From assembly GCA_017618935.1 (NCBI GenBank), contig JAFZTG010000247.1, forward strand, positions 1 through 12,454: a DNA stretch of 12,454 bases, read 5' to 3'. Position numbers and translations under genes: made by a program. Position 1 is the stretch's first letter. Each line of letters begins with the position of its first letter. Below the pieces are notes generated by a model. That model saw only the letters and a list, made by a program, of their open reading frames with translations, was not told where the DNA came from and did not search any database. Positions 1 through 5,893 of this stretch are shown one piece after another. The stretch comes from Bacteroidales bacterium. GTDB lineage: Bacteria > Bacteroidota > Bacteroidia > Bacteroidales > UBA1715.

Positions 1-238
1 CTGATATGTAATTTTGAAGTTCTTTATATACACCTTCGTCAGCCAATGCTGTCAAAGTGTTATACTCTTTTTTAGAAAGCCCCATAATGATGTCTTTCAC
101 CTCTTTTTTTATCAAACCTATTGCAGTAGAAACCTTGCCGTTGTCATACGTTTTTACGGCACATTTAAGGTGTTTTAATGCGATAATGGATTTTTCGCAA
201 AAAATGAATTTATCTAATTCGTTATGTTCCTGTTTCAT
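1..238 (-). CDS. Hypothetical protein, 3' part cut by the window edge
   Basis: An open reading frame starts at ATG 238-236 on the minus strand and stays open for 79 codons to the left edge, so the C-terminus is missing. The protein begins MKQEHNELDK, is rich in Lys, Glu and Ile/Leu, and looks mainly helical and cytoplasmic. It has no signal peptide or membrane segment, and two Cys (residues 14 and 26) without a metal-binding pattern. I do not recognise the family. The start is the first ATG after the hairpin region at 250-286. A -7-like box (TAGTTTTG, 310-303) lies about 65 nt upstream and overlaps the stop codon of the HU remnant, so the gene may have its own promoter, but no good -33 element accompanies it. 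Continuous reading and plausible codon use support it being real. Confidence 0.6.
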   Translation of the reverse strand, partial: MKQEHNELDKFIFCEKSIIALKHLKCAVKTYDNGKVSTAIGLIKKEVKDIIMGLSKKEYNTLTALADEGVYKELQNYIS

Positions 239-249
239 AAGATTCTATA

Positions 250-286
250 AATGACGAAAAAAGGGAACAACTTTCGTCATTCCCTT
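250..286 (-). terminator. Two overlapping hairpins; probable terminator of the former HU gene
   Basis: Seen on the minus strand: AAGGGAA (286-280) pairs with TTCCCTT (267-261) across a 12-nt loop and is followed by TTTT (260-257), giving a short intrinsic-terminator shape 22 nt after the HU stop codon. The same bases can instead form a 10-bp hairpin, AATGACGAAA (281-272) with TTTCGTCATT (259-250). The two structures exclude each other. Its downstream edge lies only 11 nt before the ATG at 238, so it could also act as a leader structure of that gene. Confidence 0.5.
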
Positions 287-307
287 GAAAATAGATATTA
301 AGCAAAA

Positions 308-403
308 CTATTTCTTTTTGTTTACTTTTTCGCTCAATGCTTTACCTGCCTTGAATTGAGCAACGGTTTTAGCAGGGATTTTGATTGCTTTTCCTAAATT
401 GGG
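308..403 (-). pseudogene. C-terminal remnant of an HU-family DNA-binding protein
   Basis: The last 31 codons of a minus-strand frame read PNLGKAIKIPAK, then TVAQFKAGKALSEKVNKKK and a TAG stop (310-308). This matches the end of HU/IHF-type histone-like proteins: the strand after the arm tip (usually NPxTGK-xIKIPAK) and the final helix (FKAGKAL...). About 60 N-terminal residues, including the dimer core and first arm strand, are absent. Upstream of about position 403 the frame runs into the T-tract and hairpin of the neighbouring lipoprotein gene's terminator, and no HU-like sequence follows in any frame I checked by eye. The fragment begins close to the arm-tip Pro and has no start codon or promoter of its own, so it is probably untranslated. 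A translated ORF through it is possible from an ATG at 526, but that part overlaps the lipoprotein gene out of frame and looks meaningless. Confidence 0.7.
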
Positions 404-439
404 AAAATAAAAAAGCAACAACAAATATGCCGTTGCTTT
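402..439 (-). terminator. Intrinsic terminator of the small lipoprotein gene
   Basis: On the minus strand AAAGCAAC (439-432) pairs perfectly with GTTGCTTT (419-412) across a 12-nt loop and runs into TTTATTTT, about 22 nt after the TAA stop of the lipoprotein gene. The stem is AT-rich but the geometry and T-tract are right for factor-independent termination. Confidence 0.65.
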
Positions 440-461
440 CAATAATTCTTTGTTAAATGTA

Positions 462-926
462 CTAATAATCGAAAACCGTGATTTTACTTCCTGAAACAAC
501 AATCTCGTATGCAACACATCCATCAATCACATTCTGATTATCAACCACGGAAGAAGATTTTCTAATGTATGTTTTTCCACTTGTTCCAAGTATATATGTG
601 CTACCATCTTTTGTGTAAGTCGTAGAATAGTAACCAGCTGCTTGTAAAGCTGTGCCATTGTAACTTCTTTCGTATGCAAATACGGCTGTTCCATCGGAAT
701 AAAGCGCAAGTGTGCAATCGTCAGAATAGCCATAATCTGCGTCAATGACAGTTCCTTTGAATGTTTCTGTCGGAGTTGCATTAATAGAAAATGCAGCTAC
801 CGCTTCTTCAAAATACTTTGAAGATGAATTACTTGGACCATTTTTTTCTTTGTCATCGTCGCCACATGCAGTAAACATGGTTAAGGTTGTAATCAGCGCA
901 ACCATAAGTGATAAGATTTTTTTCAT
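462..926 (-). CDS. Small putative surface lipoprotein, function unknown
   Basis: 154 residues. The N-terminus (MKKILSLMVALITTLTMFTAC) is a lipoprotein signal peptide with lipobox F-T-A-C, so Cys21 should be lipidated. The mature protein starts C-G-D-D-D-K-E-K; an acidic run just after the Cys is the known surface-export signal type in Bacteroidota, so display on the cell surface is likely (inference). After a short Asn/Ser-rich linker the body is beta-prone, with many Tyr, Thr, Gly and Ser, and I recognise no enzymatic motif. It may be a lipocalin-like or other small beta-sandwich fold, which is only a guess. The gene is single: a promoter candidate lies about 40 nt upstream (966-994) and a hairpin terminator 22 nt downstream. 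The ATG at 926 is the only start that gives an intact signal peptide. Confidence 0.85.
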   Translation of the reverse strand: MKKILSLMVALITTLTMFTACGDDDKEKNGPSNSSSKYFEEAVAAFSINATPTETFKGTVIDADYGYSDDCTLALYSDGTAVFAYERSYNGTALQAAGYYSTTYTKDGSTYILGTSGKTYIRKSSSVVDNQNVIDGCVAYEIVVSGSKITVFDY

Positions 927-965
927 AGAAAATAAATTTTAAGGTTTAATAATTTTTATTTACAG

Positions 966-994
966 CAAATGTACTCTATTTTTCGAATAGCCAA
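966..994 (-). promoter_or_regulatory. Bacteroidetes-type promoter for the small lipoprotein gene
   Basis: The minus strand carries TACATTTG (973-966), a full match to the -7 consensus TAnnTTTG, with TTGG (994-991) 17 nt further upstream as a possible -33 element. The -7 box ends about 40 nt before the ATG. An imperfectly placed inverted repeat, CTATT and AATAG, lies in the spacer (976-990). Confidence 0.55.
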
Positions 995-1076
995 TATTTT
1001 ATTGCAGAAAAACCTAAATATTTTTAAAATCATATAATTCTCTATCTGTAAAAAAACGTATAAAAAAACTATTTCC

Positions 1077-1691
1077 TTATTCCTTTGAAGAAAATTTTGT
1101 GATCACAGCAATAGCACATGGCATTTTGCCCTCAACCACGTGATATTCTACATGCTCGTATCCTGCATTTTTAAAGAAAGCTTTGTACGAGTCCAAATTG
1201 AATTGTTTTTTGAAATTTGCCCCTGCTTTTTCAAAAATCTTGACCAAAAAACTTTCCTTGCCGTTGTCGTAAATGTTTATGTATGTAGGAATCACAACTT
1301 TTCCGTTCGGCTTGCAAACACGAACAAGTTCCGAAATAACCGCAATAGGATTGTCCAACAAATGAATCACGTTTCCTGCCACTACCTTGTCGAAACTATT
1401 GTCGGGATAATCAATTTGTGTCATATCCAAAGATTTGATTTCTACATTATTGAATTGCTGCAACTTTGTAACCGTCTTCTTTAGCATTTTTTGGGAAAAG
1501 TCTGTAGCCGTCAAATGTTTGCACTTTGGCGCTATAAAAATACTAATGGCACCCGTTCTGCATGCGCATTCCAATACTTCATCTTCGGATTCTATTTGCT
1601 CTGCCACCTTTTTCCCTGTATTGGCATAGACCTTTCCGTTGTACGTGTTTTCAAAAAAATCGTAAGCAAAAGCCACTTTGTCCCAAAACAT
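1077..1691 (-). CDS. Class I SAM-dependent methyltransferase, motif I altered
   Basis: 204 residues with the order of a UbiE-like (Methyltransf_11/25) small-molecule methyltransferase: an N-terminal helix-rich cap (residues 1-35), motif I VLECACRTG (39-47), the acidic end of strand 2 in TATDFSQKML (Asp64), motif II/III DNSFDKVVAGNVIHLL (97-112), and the post-motif KPNGKVVIPTY. No signal peptide, so cytoplasmic; the substrate cannot be read from the sequence. In this family motif I normally reads (A/G)CGTG. Here the central Gly is Arg45 (codon AGA at 1559-1557), one transition from GGA, in the loop that contacts SAM. The rest of the protein is intact, so the gene may encode a weakened or repurposed enzyme. 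ATG 1691 fits the family's usual start; a -7-like box (TATGTTTG, 1735-1728) lies about 37 nt upstream. No clear terminator follows. Confidence 0.85.
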   Translation of the reverse strand: MFWDKVAFAYDFFENTYNGKVYANTGKKVAEQIESEDEVLECACRTGAISIFIAPKCKHLTATDFSQKMLKKTVTKLQQFNNVEIKSLDMTQIDYPDNSFDKVVAGNVIHLLDNPIAVISELVRVCKPNGKVVIPTYINIYDNGKESFLVKIFEKAGANFKKQFNLDSYKAFFKNAGYEHVEYHVVEGKMPCAIAVITKFSSKE

Positions 1692-1727
1692 AACTATACT
1701 CGCTTGACCGTTAAAACTTCATTCACA

Positions 1728-1735
1728 CAAACATA
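1728..1735 (-). promoter_or_regulatory. -7-like box upstream of the methyltransferase gene
   Basis: TATGTTTG on the minus strand matches TAnnTTTG and lies 36 nt before the ATG at 1691. No convincing -33 TTTG at 19-20 nt spacing is present, and such 8-mers arise by chance in AT-rich DNA. Confidence 0.3.
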
Positions 1736-1877
1736 AGAAACTTTTGCAAAGGATTCGTCTGAAACCAAACGTTTTTCTGCCGATTTTAATGTGAAAGTCT
1801 ATTTCATCTATTTTATGTTTTGTCTTAATCAAAGATAAATTCAGTATCACTTGAGTAAACTTTTCAACTGAGCTAGA

Positions 1878-1906
1878 TTGTTTTTCATTGATTTTACGTA
1901 AAATTG
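1878..1906 (+). promoter_or_regulatory. Probable promoter with an overlapping 14-bp palindrome
   Basis: TTG (1878-1880) and, 18 nt on, TAAAATTG (1899-1906, one mismatch to TAnnTTTG) form a candidate promoter for the lipoprotein gene at 1947, giving a leader of roughly 30-35 nt. The perfect palindrome ATTTTACGTAAAAT (1891-1904) covers the start of the -7 box, a position suited to a repressor operator. Operator function is inference. Confidence 0.4.
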
Positions 1907-1946
1907 TAGGTGAATGTATCCGATGTTTAATTTAATTTTTACGAAA

Positions 1947-2318
1947 ATGAAGAACGTATTTTTTATGACTTTGTTAGCCGTAACTTCGTGTTTTGCAATG
2001 ATTAGTTGCGGTGACGACAAGAAAGATGATCCGAAACCAGAGAACAACACAGTGGTAACCGACGAAAAGAATCCTTTTGCGGGCAATACGTATAAAGTTG
2101 TTGGTGAAGGACGAGATGAGGATGATTATTTTGCATTTTCTGAATCAAAAGTATCGTGGGGAAAAGACAATGTGTTCAACTACACCTTTGATGAAACAAC
2201 GTTCACTTTGTCAAGAGGTGGATATGAGTTTATCGTTTCCTACACGTTCTCAGAAGATAAAAATACATTGACGTTATCGTCTTCGGCAGGTATATCTGGA
2301 GAATACGTGAAACAATAA
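1947..2318 (+). CDS. Small putative surface lipoprotein, function unknown
   Basis: 123 residues from ATG 1947. The reading frame is open further up, to an ATG at 1914, but the 11 extra residues would precede an otherwise perfect signal peptide, so 1947 is chosen. The signal MKNVFFMTLLAVTSCFAMISC has lipobox M-I-S-C with the lipidated Cys at 21, the same position as in the lipoprotein at 462-926. The mature start C-G-D-D-K-K-D-D-P is a Bacteroidota surface-export type. A Pro/Asn/Asp linker is followed by a beta-prone domain beginning NPFAGNTYKV and containing alternating hydrophobic strands (YFAFSES, FNYTFDETTFTLS, FIVSYTFS). It recalls short lipocalin-like lipoproteins, but the resemblance is loose. 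The gene stands alone and converges with the next gene, with only 10 nt between the two stop codons and no visible hairpin terminator. Confidence 0.8.
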   Translation: MKNVFFMTLLAVTSCFAMISCGDDKKDDPKPENNTVVTDEKNPFAGNTYKVVGEGRDEDDYFAFSESKVSWGKDNVFNYTFDETTFTLSRGGYEFIVSYTFSEDKNTLTLSSSAGISGEYVKQ

Positions 2319-2328
2319 GCCTCACAAC

Positions 2329-3438
2329 TTAGAACACAAAATTCAGCGCTGCGGCAAACTGCAATCCTCGTAGATTCAAATTTTCCGAGAATGGAAGTAT
2401 ATATGTCATCTTGGTGTCGAACAACATGAAATTGTTCTTGAACACCTCGATTCCAATAGCAGGACTGACATACGCGTTTTTTAGCGAACTCTTTTCGCCC
2501 GTATATGCCAGATAGCCAACGTTGTAACCAGAATACAAATTGAGGAATTTCCGTCCGCCACGGCCTAAATGACGGGAATAGAAATCTTGTCCGAAACTGA
2601 AGTTGAAAATGTCGGAGTACATAAGTGAATCGTTTTGAGGAACGTCAACAGCCTTGAACGCCCCCACGGTCACGTATGATTTGCCTTTGGTGAACAAGTA
2701 TTTCAACATATATCCGTTATAATACTCCGCAGAAATGCCAGCCTTTGGATTTTCGGGCATAAAAATGCTATATTCAAATCCAGGCATATTTACAAACTTG
2801 ATTTTCTGAGTCTCGTTCGGAGTAGTCGGTTCACGCATCAAAGTAATGCTCAGCACAACGGTTCCGTTTTTAGAATCCAATGCTCGCATTTCGTTTTCGT
2901 ATTCACGTATTTTACCTTTATCTTCGGCATTGCGGTCCTGCAAAAGTTCGCGACGTGATTCTGATTCAGCAGTAAGCAGAGACTCGTTACGCTCGCTTAT
3001 TTTTGTTTGCAGTTCGTTGATTCTACTTGTTTTAGTGCTCTTTTCCTGCGATATATATCTCGTGGTTTCGCTCAACGTAATTGTTTGGCAGTTCCATTCG
3101 TTCAACTTGTTTTTAAACTCTGCAAATTGCGCTTTCGACATAACCAACGTATATCTTATTTCATAGTAATTCTTGGTTTTTCGTTCAATTTTTACGGTAT
3201 TCTGTTCCAAGAATTGTTCGAATTTCGGCGACACTTTTTCAAAATTCGGCGTATAGGTCTCAACCGAAGCGTCAATATACGTGCTGTCGGCACTGTAGTG
3301 TACAGCTACACCACTTGAGGACATTGGATCTACATAAGTGGGAGATACAGGATAGGCGTCGGCATATTTTTGTGCAAATGCACCACTTGATAACATTACC
3401 AAAGCAACAAGGCTAGTAAACAAGGTTTTTGTTTTCAT
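2329..3438 (-). CDS. Exported protein: DUF4349-like coiled-coil part plus C-terminal beta-rich outer-membrane part
   Basis: 369 residues. Residues 1-22 form a signal peptide (MKTKTLFTSLVALVMLSSGAFA, cut before Gln23). Residues about 60-125 alternate strand and helix (YEIRYTLVMSKAQFAEFKNKL), followed by a charged coiled coil at about 125-190 and a return strand NGTVVLSITLMREP. This strand, helix, coiled coil, strand order is that of DUF4349 proteins, and the match is by layout rather than a search. From about 218 to the end the protein is rich in Tyr, Gly and Phe, has amphipathic strands, and finishes LQFAAALNFVF with a terminal Phe, as outer-membrane barrels do. It is most likely an envelope protein with a periplasmic domain and a barrel or barrel-like C-terminus. 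The start at 3438 gives the intact signal peptide. The gene lies 128 nt after the glycosylase gene on the same strand and may be transcribed separately. Confidence 0.8.
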   Translation of the reverse strand: MKTKTLFTSLVALVMLSSGAFAQKYADAYPVSPTYVDPMSSSGVAVHYSADSTYIDASVETYTPNFEKVSPKFEQFLEQNTVKIERKTKNYYEIRYTLVMSKAQFAEFKNKLNEWNCQTITLSETTRYISQEKSTKTSRINELQTKISERNESLLTAESESRRELLQDRNAEDKGKIREYENEMRALDSKNGTVVLSITLMREPTTPNETQKIKFVNMPGFEYSIFMPENPKAGISAEYYNGYMLKYLFTKGKSYVTVGAFKAVDVPQNDSLMYSDIFNFSFGQDFYSRHLGRGGRKFLNLYSGYNVGYLAYTGEKSSLKNAYVSPAIGIEVFKNNFMLFDTKMTYILPFSENLNLRGLQFAAALNFVF

Positions 3439-3566
3439 CTTGATAGTTTTTTATATGTATTTTTCCCCTTTTTAAAGGTGGTGTAAAAATAGAGATTTTT
3501 TTCAATATTCAGTAATAATAGGGCATATTTTATATGAAATCATTGATTTGAAAAGATTTTTGAAAA

Positions 3567-4391
3567 TTAGGCAATACAAAATCGGCCGTTTTCAAAAACA
3601 ATCATTTTGTCTTTTTGCAAAACAGCCACGAGTTCTTCCGTCAACAATGTTTCGTAGCTCATGTTTTCTGCAATTTCAGACAGTGTCAATGGACCGTTTT
3701 GAAGCAGACAGCGAAGCACTGCCGCACGTTTCTGTCGGAAAGAGCCTTCAAATTTGGATTGAACGGTATGCATCTTTGAGTATTTATTGAAGTTTCCCTG
3801 GGTTTTCTTCAAATAGGTACCATAATCCATCAATGCCCAATACCATTTGCGAGGATTTTCCTTGTACAACGTTTGTTCTGCAACATTTCGCAAAACGGAT
3901 TCATCAATTTTCTCGGTTACACCCTGAAAAAACGTATAAATCAGCACTGTACGGATATTTGTTTCAAGAAAGACTAACGGTTTGTCGAATGCATATACAA
4001 TAATAGAGGCTGCTGTGTTTTCACCTATGCCGGGACATTGCTGCAACACCTCTGGCGAATCGGGAAACGACGGATATTCCACCAGCTTTTTCACCGTTTC
4101 GTGCAAGAACCTTGCTCGCCTATTGTATCCCAATCCCGACCAATGTGCCAGAACCTCCTGAAAGTCGGCATGAGCCAAATCTGCTAACGTAGGGAAAGCT
4201 GTTTTGAATTCCTCATATTTCTGCATCACACGAGCCACTTGCGTCTGCTGCAACATGATTTCCGACAAAAGAATATTATATGGATGCGTATCGGAACGCC
4301 ATGGCATTTCACGATACAACTCCTCCCCTTTCGCTAAGACAAGATTTTGAAAATCAGTAATTTGAGACTTATTCAAACGAAGATTATTCAT
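3567..4391 (-). CDS. HhH-GPD base-excision DNA glycosylase, MutY-like, without Fe-S cluster
   Basis: 274 residues from ATG 4391. The N-terminal half is a MutY/Nth-type fold: MPWRSDTHPYNILLSE with the MutY signature SEIMLQQTQV (catalytic Glu44), then WSGLGYNRRARFLH (84-97), the helix-hairpin-helix CPGIGENTAAS (119-129) and FLETNIRTV (141-149). The position of the Nth lyase Lys is Asn125, consistent with a monofunctional glycosylase. The usual catalytic Asp before (T/G)N is Glu143. The four-Cys Fe-S motif that normally follows is absent; the whole protein has only Cys119, 228 and 272. Residues 218-274 look like a winged helix (KRAAVLRCLLQNGPLTLSEI...) instead of MutY's NUDIX-like 8-oxoG domain. 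GLGYNRRAR resembles glycosylases often labelled HesB. The frame also offers ATG 4433, but ATG 4391 overlaps the terC stop by 8 nt (ATGAATAA), typical of translational coupling. Substrate uncertain. Confidence 0.85.
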   Translation of the reverse strand: MNNLRLNKSQITDFQNLVLAKGEELYREMPWRSDTHPYNILLSEIMLQQTQVARVMQKYEEFKTAFPTLADLAHADFQEVLAHWSGLGYNRRARFLHETVKKLVEYPSFPDSPEVLQQCPGIGENTAASIIVYAFDKPLVFLETNIRTVLIYTFFQGVTEKIDESVLRNVAEQTLYKENPRKWYWALMDYGTYLKKTQGNFNKYSKMHTVQSKFEGSFRQKRAAVLRCLLQNGPLTLSEIAENMSYETLLTEELVAVLQKDKMIVFENGRFCIA

Positions 4392-5370
4392 TGTTGTCCT
4401 TTGCAATTCTCCGTGAATGAATATACGATGCAAGAATTCCCACGCCCAATATCAATGCTATGATAGACAATGACATACCAATAGATATATGTACAATATC
4501 CATAAGCAACATTTTCACTCCGATAAACAAAAGCAAGATGAACAGACTCACTTTCAAGTACTCAAATTTATTCATCACCGATGCCAACACGAAATAGAGT
4601 GAACGAAGGCCGAGAATGGCAAAAATGTTTGAGGTGAAGACAATGAATGAATCCGTCGTGATTGAGAATACGGCAGGAATGGAATCAACGGCAAACATCA
4701 CGTCGGTGGTTTCTATCACCATTAAAACGACAAACAACGGCGTAACTGCCCGTATGCCATCAATGCGAGTAAAGAACTTATCACCTTCGAGTGTCGAGCT
4801 CACTGGATATATCTTTCTGATTATCTTAATGATAGTGCTTTTATCTGCATCGAATTCGTCATCCTTGCCAAACATCATTTTGAGAGCCGAAATAATCAAC
4901 AGCACGCCGAACACGTACATTATCCACGAAAACTTGTTGACCAAAGCGGCACCAAGAACAATCATCACGCCACGAAAGACCAAAGCCCCGAGAATACCCC
5001 AGAAGAGCACCTCATGCTGATATTTGTTTGGCACCTTGAAATACGTGAACAACATTACCATAACGAAAATGTTATCCAAACTCAACGATTTTTCAATCAG
5101 CCAACCCGTAAGATATTGCAGTCCGGCATCGAAACCATCGCCGTTGTGTATTGTTGCATCAGGCGAAGAGGAACGAAGCGAGAACCAGTCAAATTGATAC
5201 GTAAAAAAAATTGCGACAGAAAACAATAATGCACAACCAATCCACAAAGCCGTCATTTTCAACGCTTCGGAAGTCGATATTTCATGCGGATTCTTGTTAA
5301 ATACCCCTAAATCAAGAGCTAGTAAGGCAACTACAATCAGCAGAAATATAATCCATGCAAGAATCGTCAT
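4384..5370 (-). CDS. TerC/Alx family integral membrane protein
   Basis: 328 residues with about nine hydrophobic membrane segments. Family hallmarks are visible: LDLGVFN (19-25), the acidic membrane motif EKSLSLDNIFV (93-103), IETTDVMFAVDSIPAVF (219-235) and SNIFAILGLRSLYF (247-260). In E. coli the relative Alx responds to alkaline pH and manganese and is implicated in Mn export; TerC relatives are also linked to metal loading of exported proteins and to tellurite resistance. A role in metal homeostasis is therefore likely, but the ion cannot be read here. Length fits the Alx subgroup (about 320). No Mn riboswitch (yybP-ykoY) can precede it, since only 14 nt separate it from the upstream gene. 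It overlaps the downstream glycosylase start by 8 nt. The start at 5370 opens the first membrane helix (MTILAWIIFLL). Confidence 0.93.
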   Translation of the reverse strand: MTILAWIIFLLIVVALLALDLGVFNKNPHEISTSEALKMTALWIGCALLFSVAIFFTYQFDWFSLRSSSPDATIHNGDGFDAGLQYLTGWLIEKSLSLDNIFVMVMLFTYFKVPNKYQHEVLFWGILGALVFRGVMIVLGAALVNKFSWIMYVFGVLLIISALKMMFGKDDEFDADKSTIIKIIRKIYPVSSTLEGDKFFTRIDGIRAVTPLFVVLMVIETTDVMFAVDSIPAVFSITTDSFIVFTSNIFAILGLRSLYFVLASVMNKFEYLKVSLFILLLFIGVKMLLMDIVHISIGMSLSIIALILGVGILASYIHSRRIAKDNNE

Positions 5371-5384
5371 TCTACTGCAATAAA

Positions 5385-5882
5385 TTAGAATCTATAACGA
5401 GCAGAGATTGTTGGCCAGAATGCGTCGAAAATGATTCTATCGTAGAAATAAACACCATCGCCGAAATATGGTCCTACAACAGGACGAAAATCAGCAGACA
5501 ACGTGAGTGGGAACCAGAAATTATATTCCAAGCCCACAAGTCCTGCTACGCCCAAGAAGCAGCCCAATTCTTCGTTTCCGTAGTGATATTTGTTACCCCA
5601 CACAAGACCCATGCTACCACCAACACCCAAATACCAATTCCATTCGCCTTCAGGAGACCATTCCGGAGAAGCAATTATCCAGTTATAAATTGCCGATGCC
5701 TGAGCACCATTGCCAAAATTCCAAAAACCACCGTCAAACTCCCAGAAATTCACATCGCTCACATTTCGTTGATACGAAACTTCCAACACGTTCGACATTC
5801 TTAGACCGATTGTTCTATGTTGCGCCATTGCACCCAAAGAACATACACTAATCAATAAACTTGCAATAATTAATTTTTTCAT
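5385..5882 (-). CDS. Small outer-membrane beta-barrel protein
   Basis: 165 residues. Residues 1-20 are a signal peptide (MKKLIIASLLISVCSLGAMA, cut before Gln21). The mature 145 residues are very rich in Trp, Tyr, Phe and Gly, with alternating strands such as WNWYLGVGGSMGLVWG and LGVAGLVGLEYNFW, and end in RYRF with a terminal aromatic residue, the usual outer-membrane insertion signal. The size suits an 8-stranded barrel. No named family is recognised. It lies 11 nt after the DUF5723-like gene and 14 nt before the terC-like gene on the same strand, so co-transcription is likely. The start is the only ATG giving the signal peptide. Confidence 0.85.
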   Translation of the reverse strand: MKKLIIASLLISVCSLGAMAQHRTIGLRMSNVLEVSYQRNVSDVNFWEFDGGFWNFGNGAQASAIYNWIIASPEWSPEGEWNWYLGVGGSMGLVWGNKYHYGNEELGCFLGVAGLVGLEYNFWFPLTLSADFRPVVGPYFGDGVYFYDRIIFDAFWPTISARYRF

Positions 5883-5893
5883 TTTACGTATTT

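Noticed and set aside
404..526. N-terminal half of the 72-residue minus-strand frame that ends in the HU remnant
   Set aside because: It overlaps the lipoprotein gene's end out of frame and its terminator, and shows no HU similarity; only the last 31 codons are meaningful.
1021..1076. T-rich runs after the methyltransferase as a terminator
   Set aside because: Poly-T tracts are present on the minus strand but no stem of useful length precedes them.
3449..3484. Hairpin-like CCTTT/AAAGG in the leader of the gene at 2329-3438
   Set aside because: Only five A/T-rich pairs with a tiny loop; easily expected by chance.
4392..4433. Extended glycosylase start at ATG 4433
   Set aside because: It would lie 50 nt inside the terC-like gene; the ATG at 4391 with an 8-nt stop overlap is a better coupled start and matches the family N-terminus.
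5371..5384. Manganese riboswitch before the terC/Alx-like gene
   Set aside because: Only 14 nt separate it from the upstream gene, so no room exists for the element.
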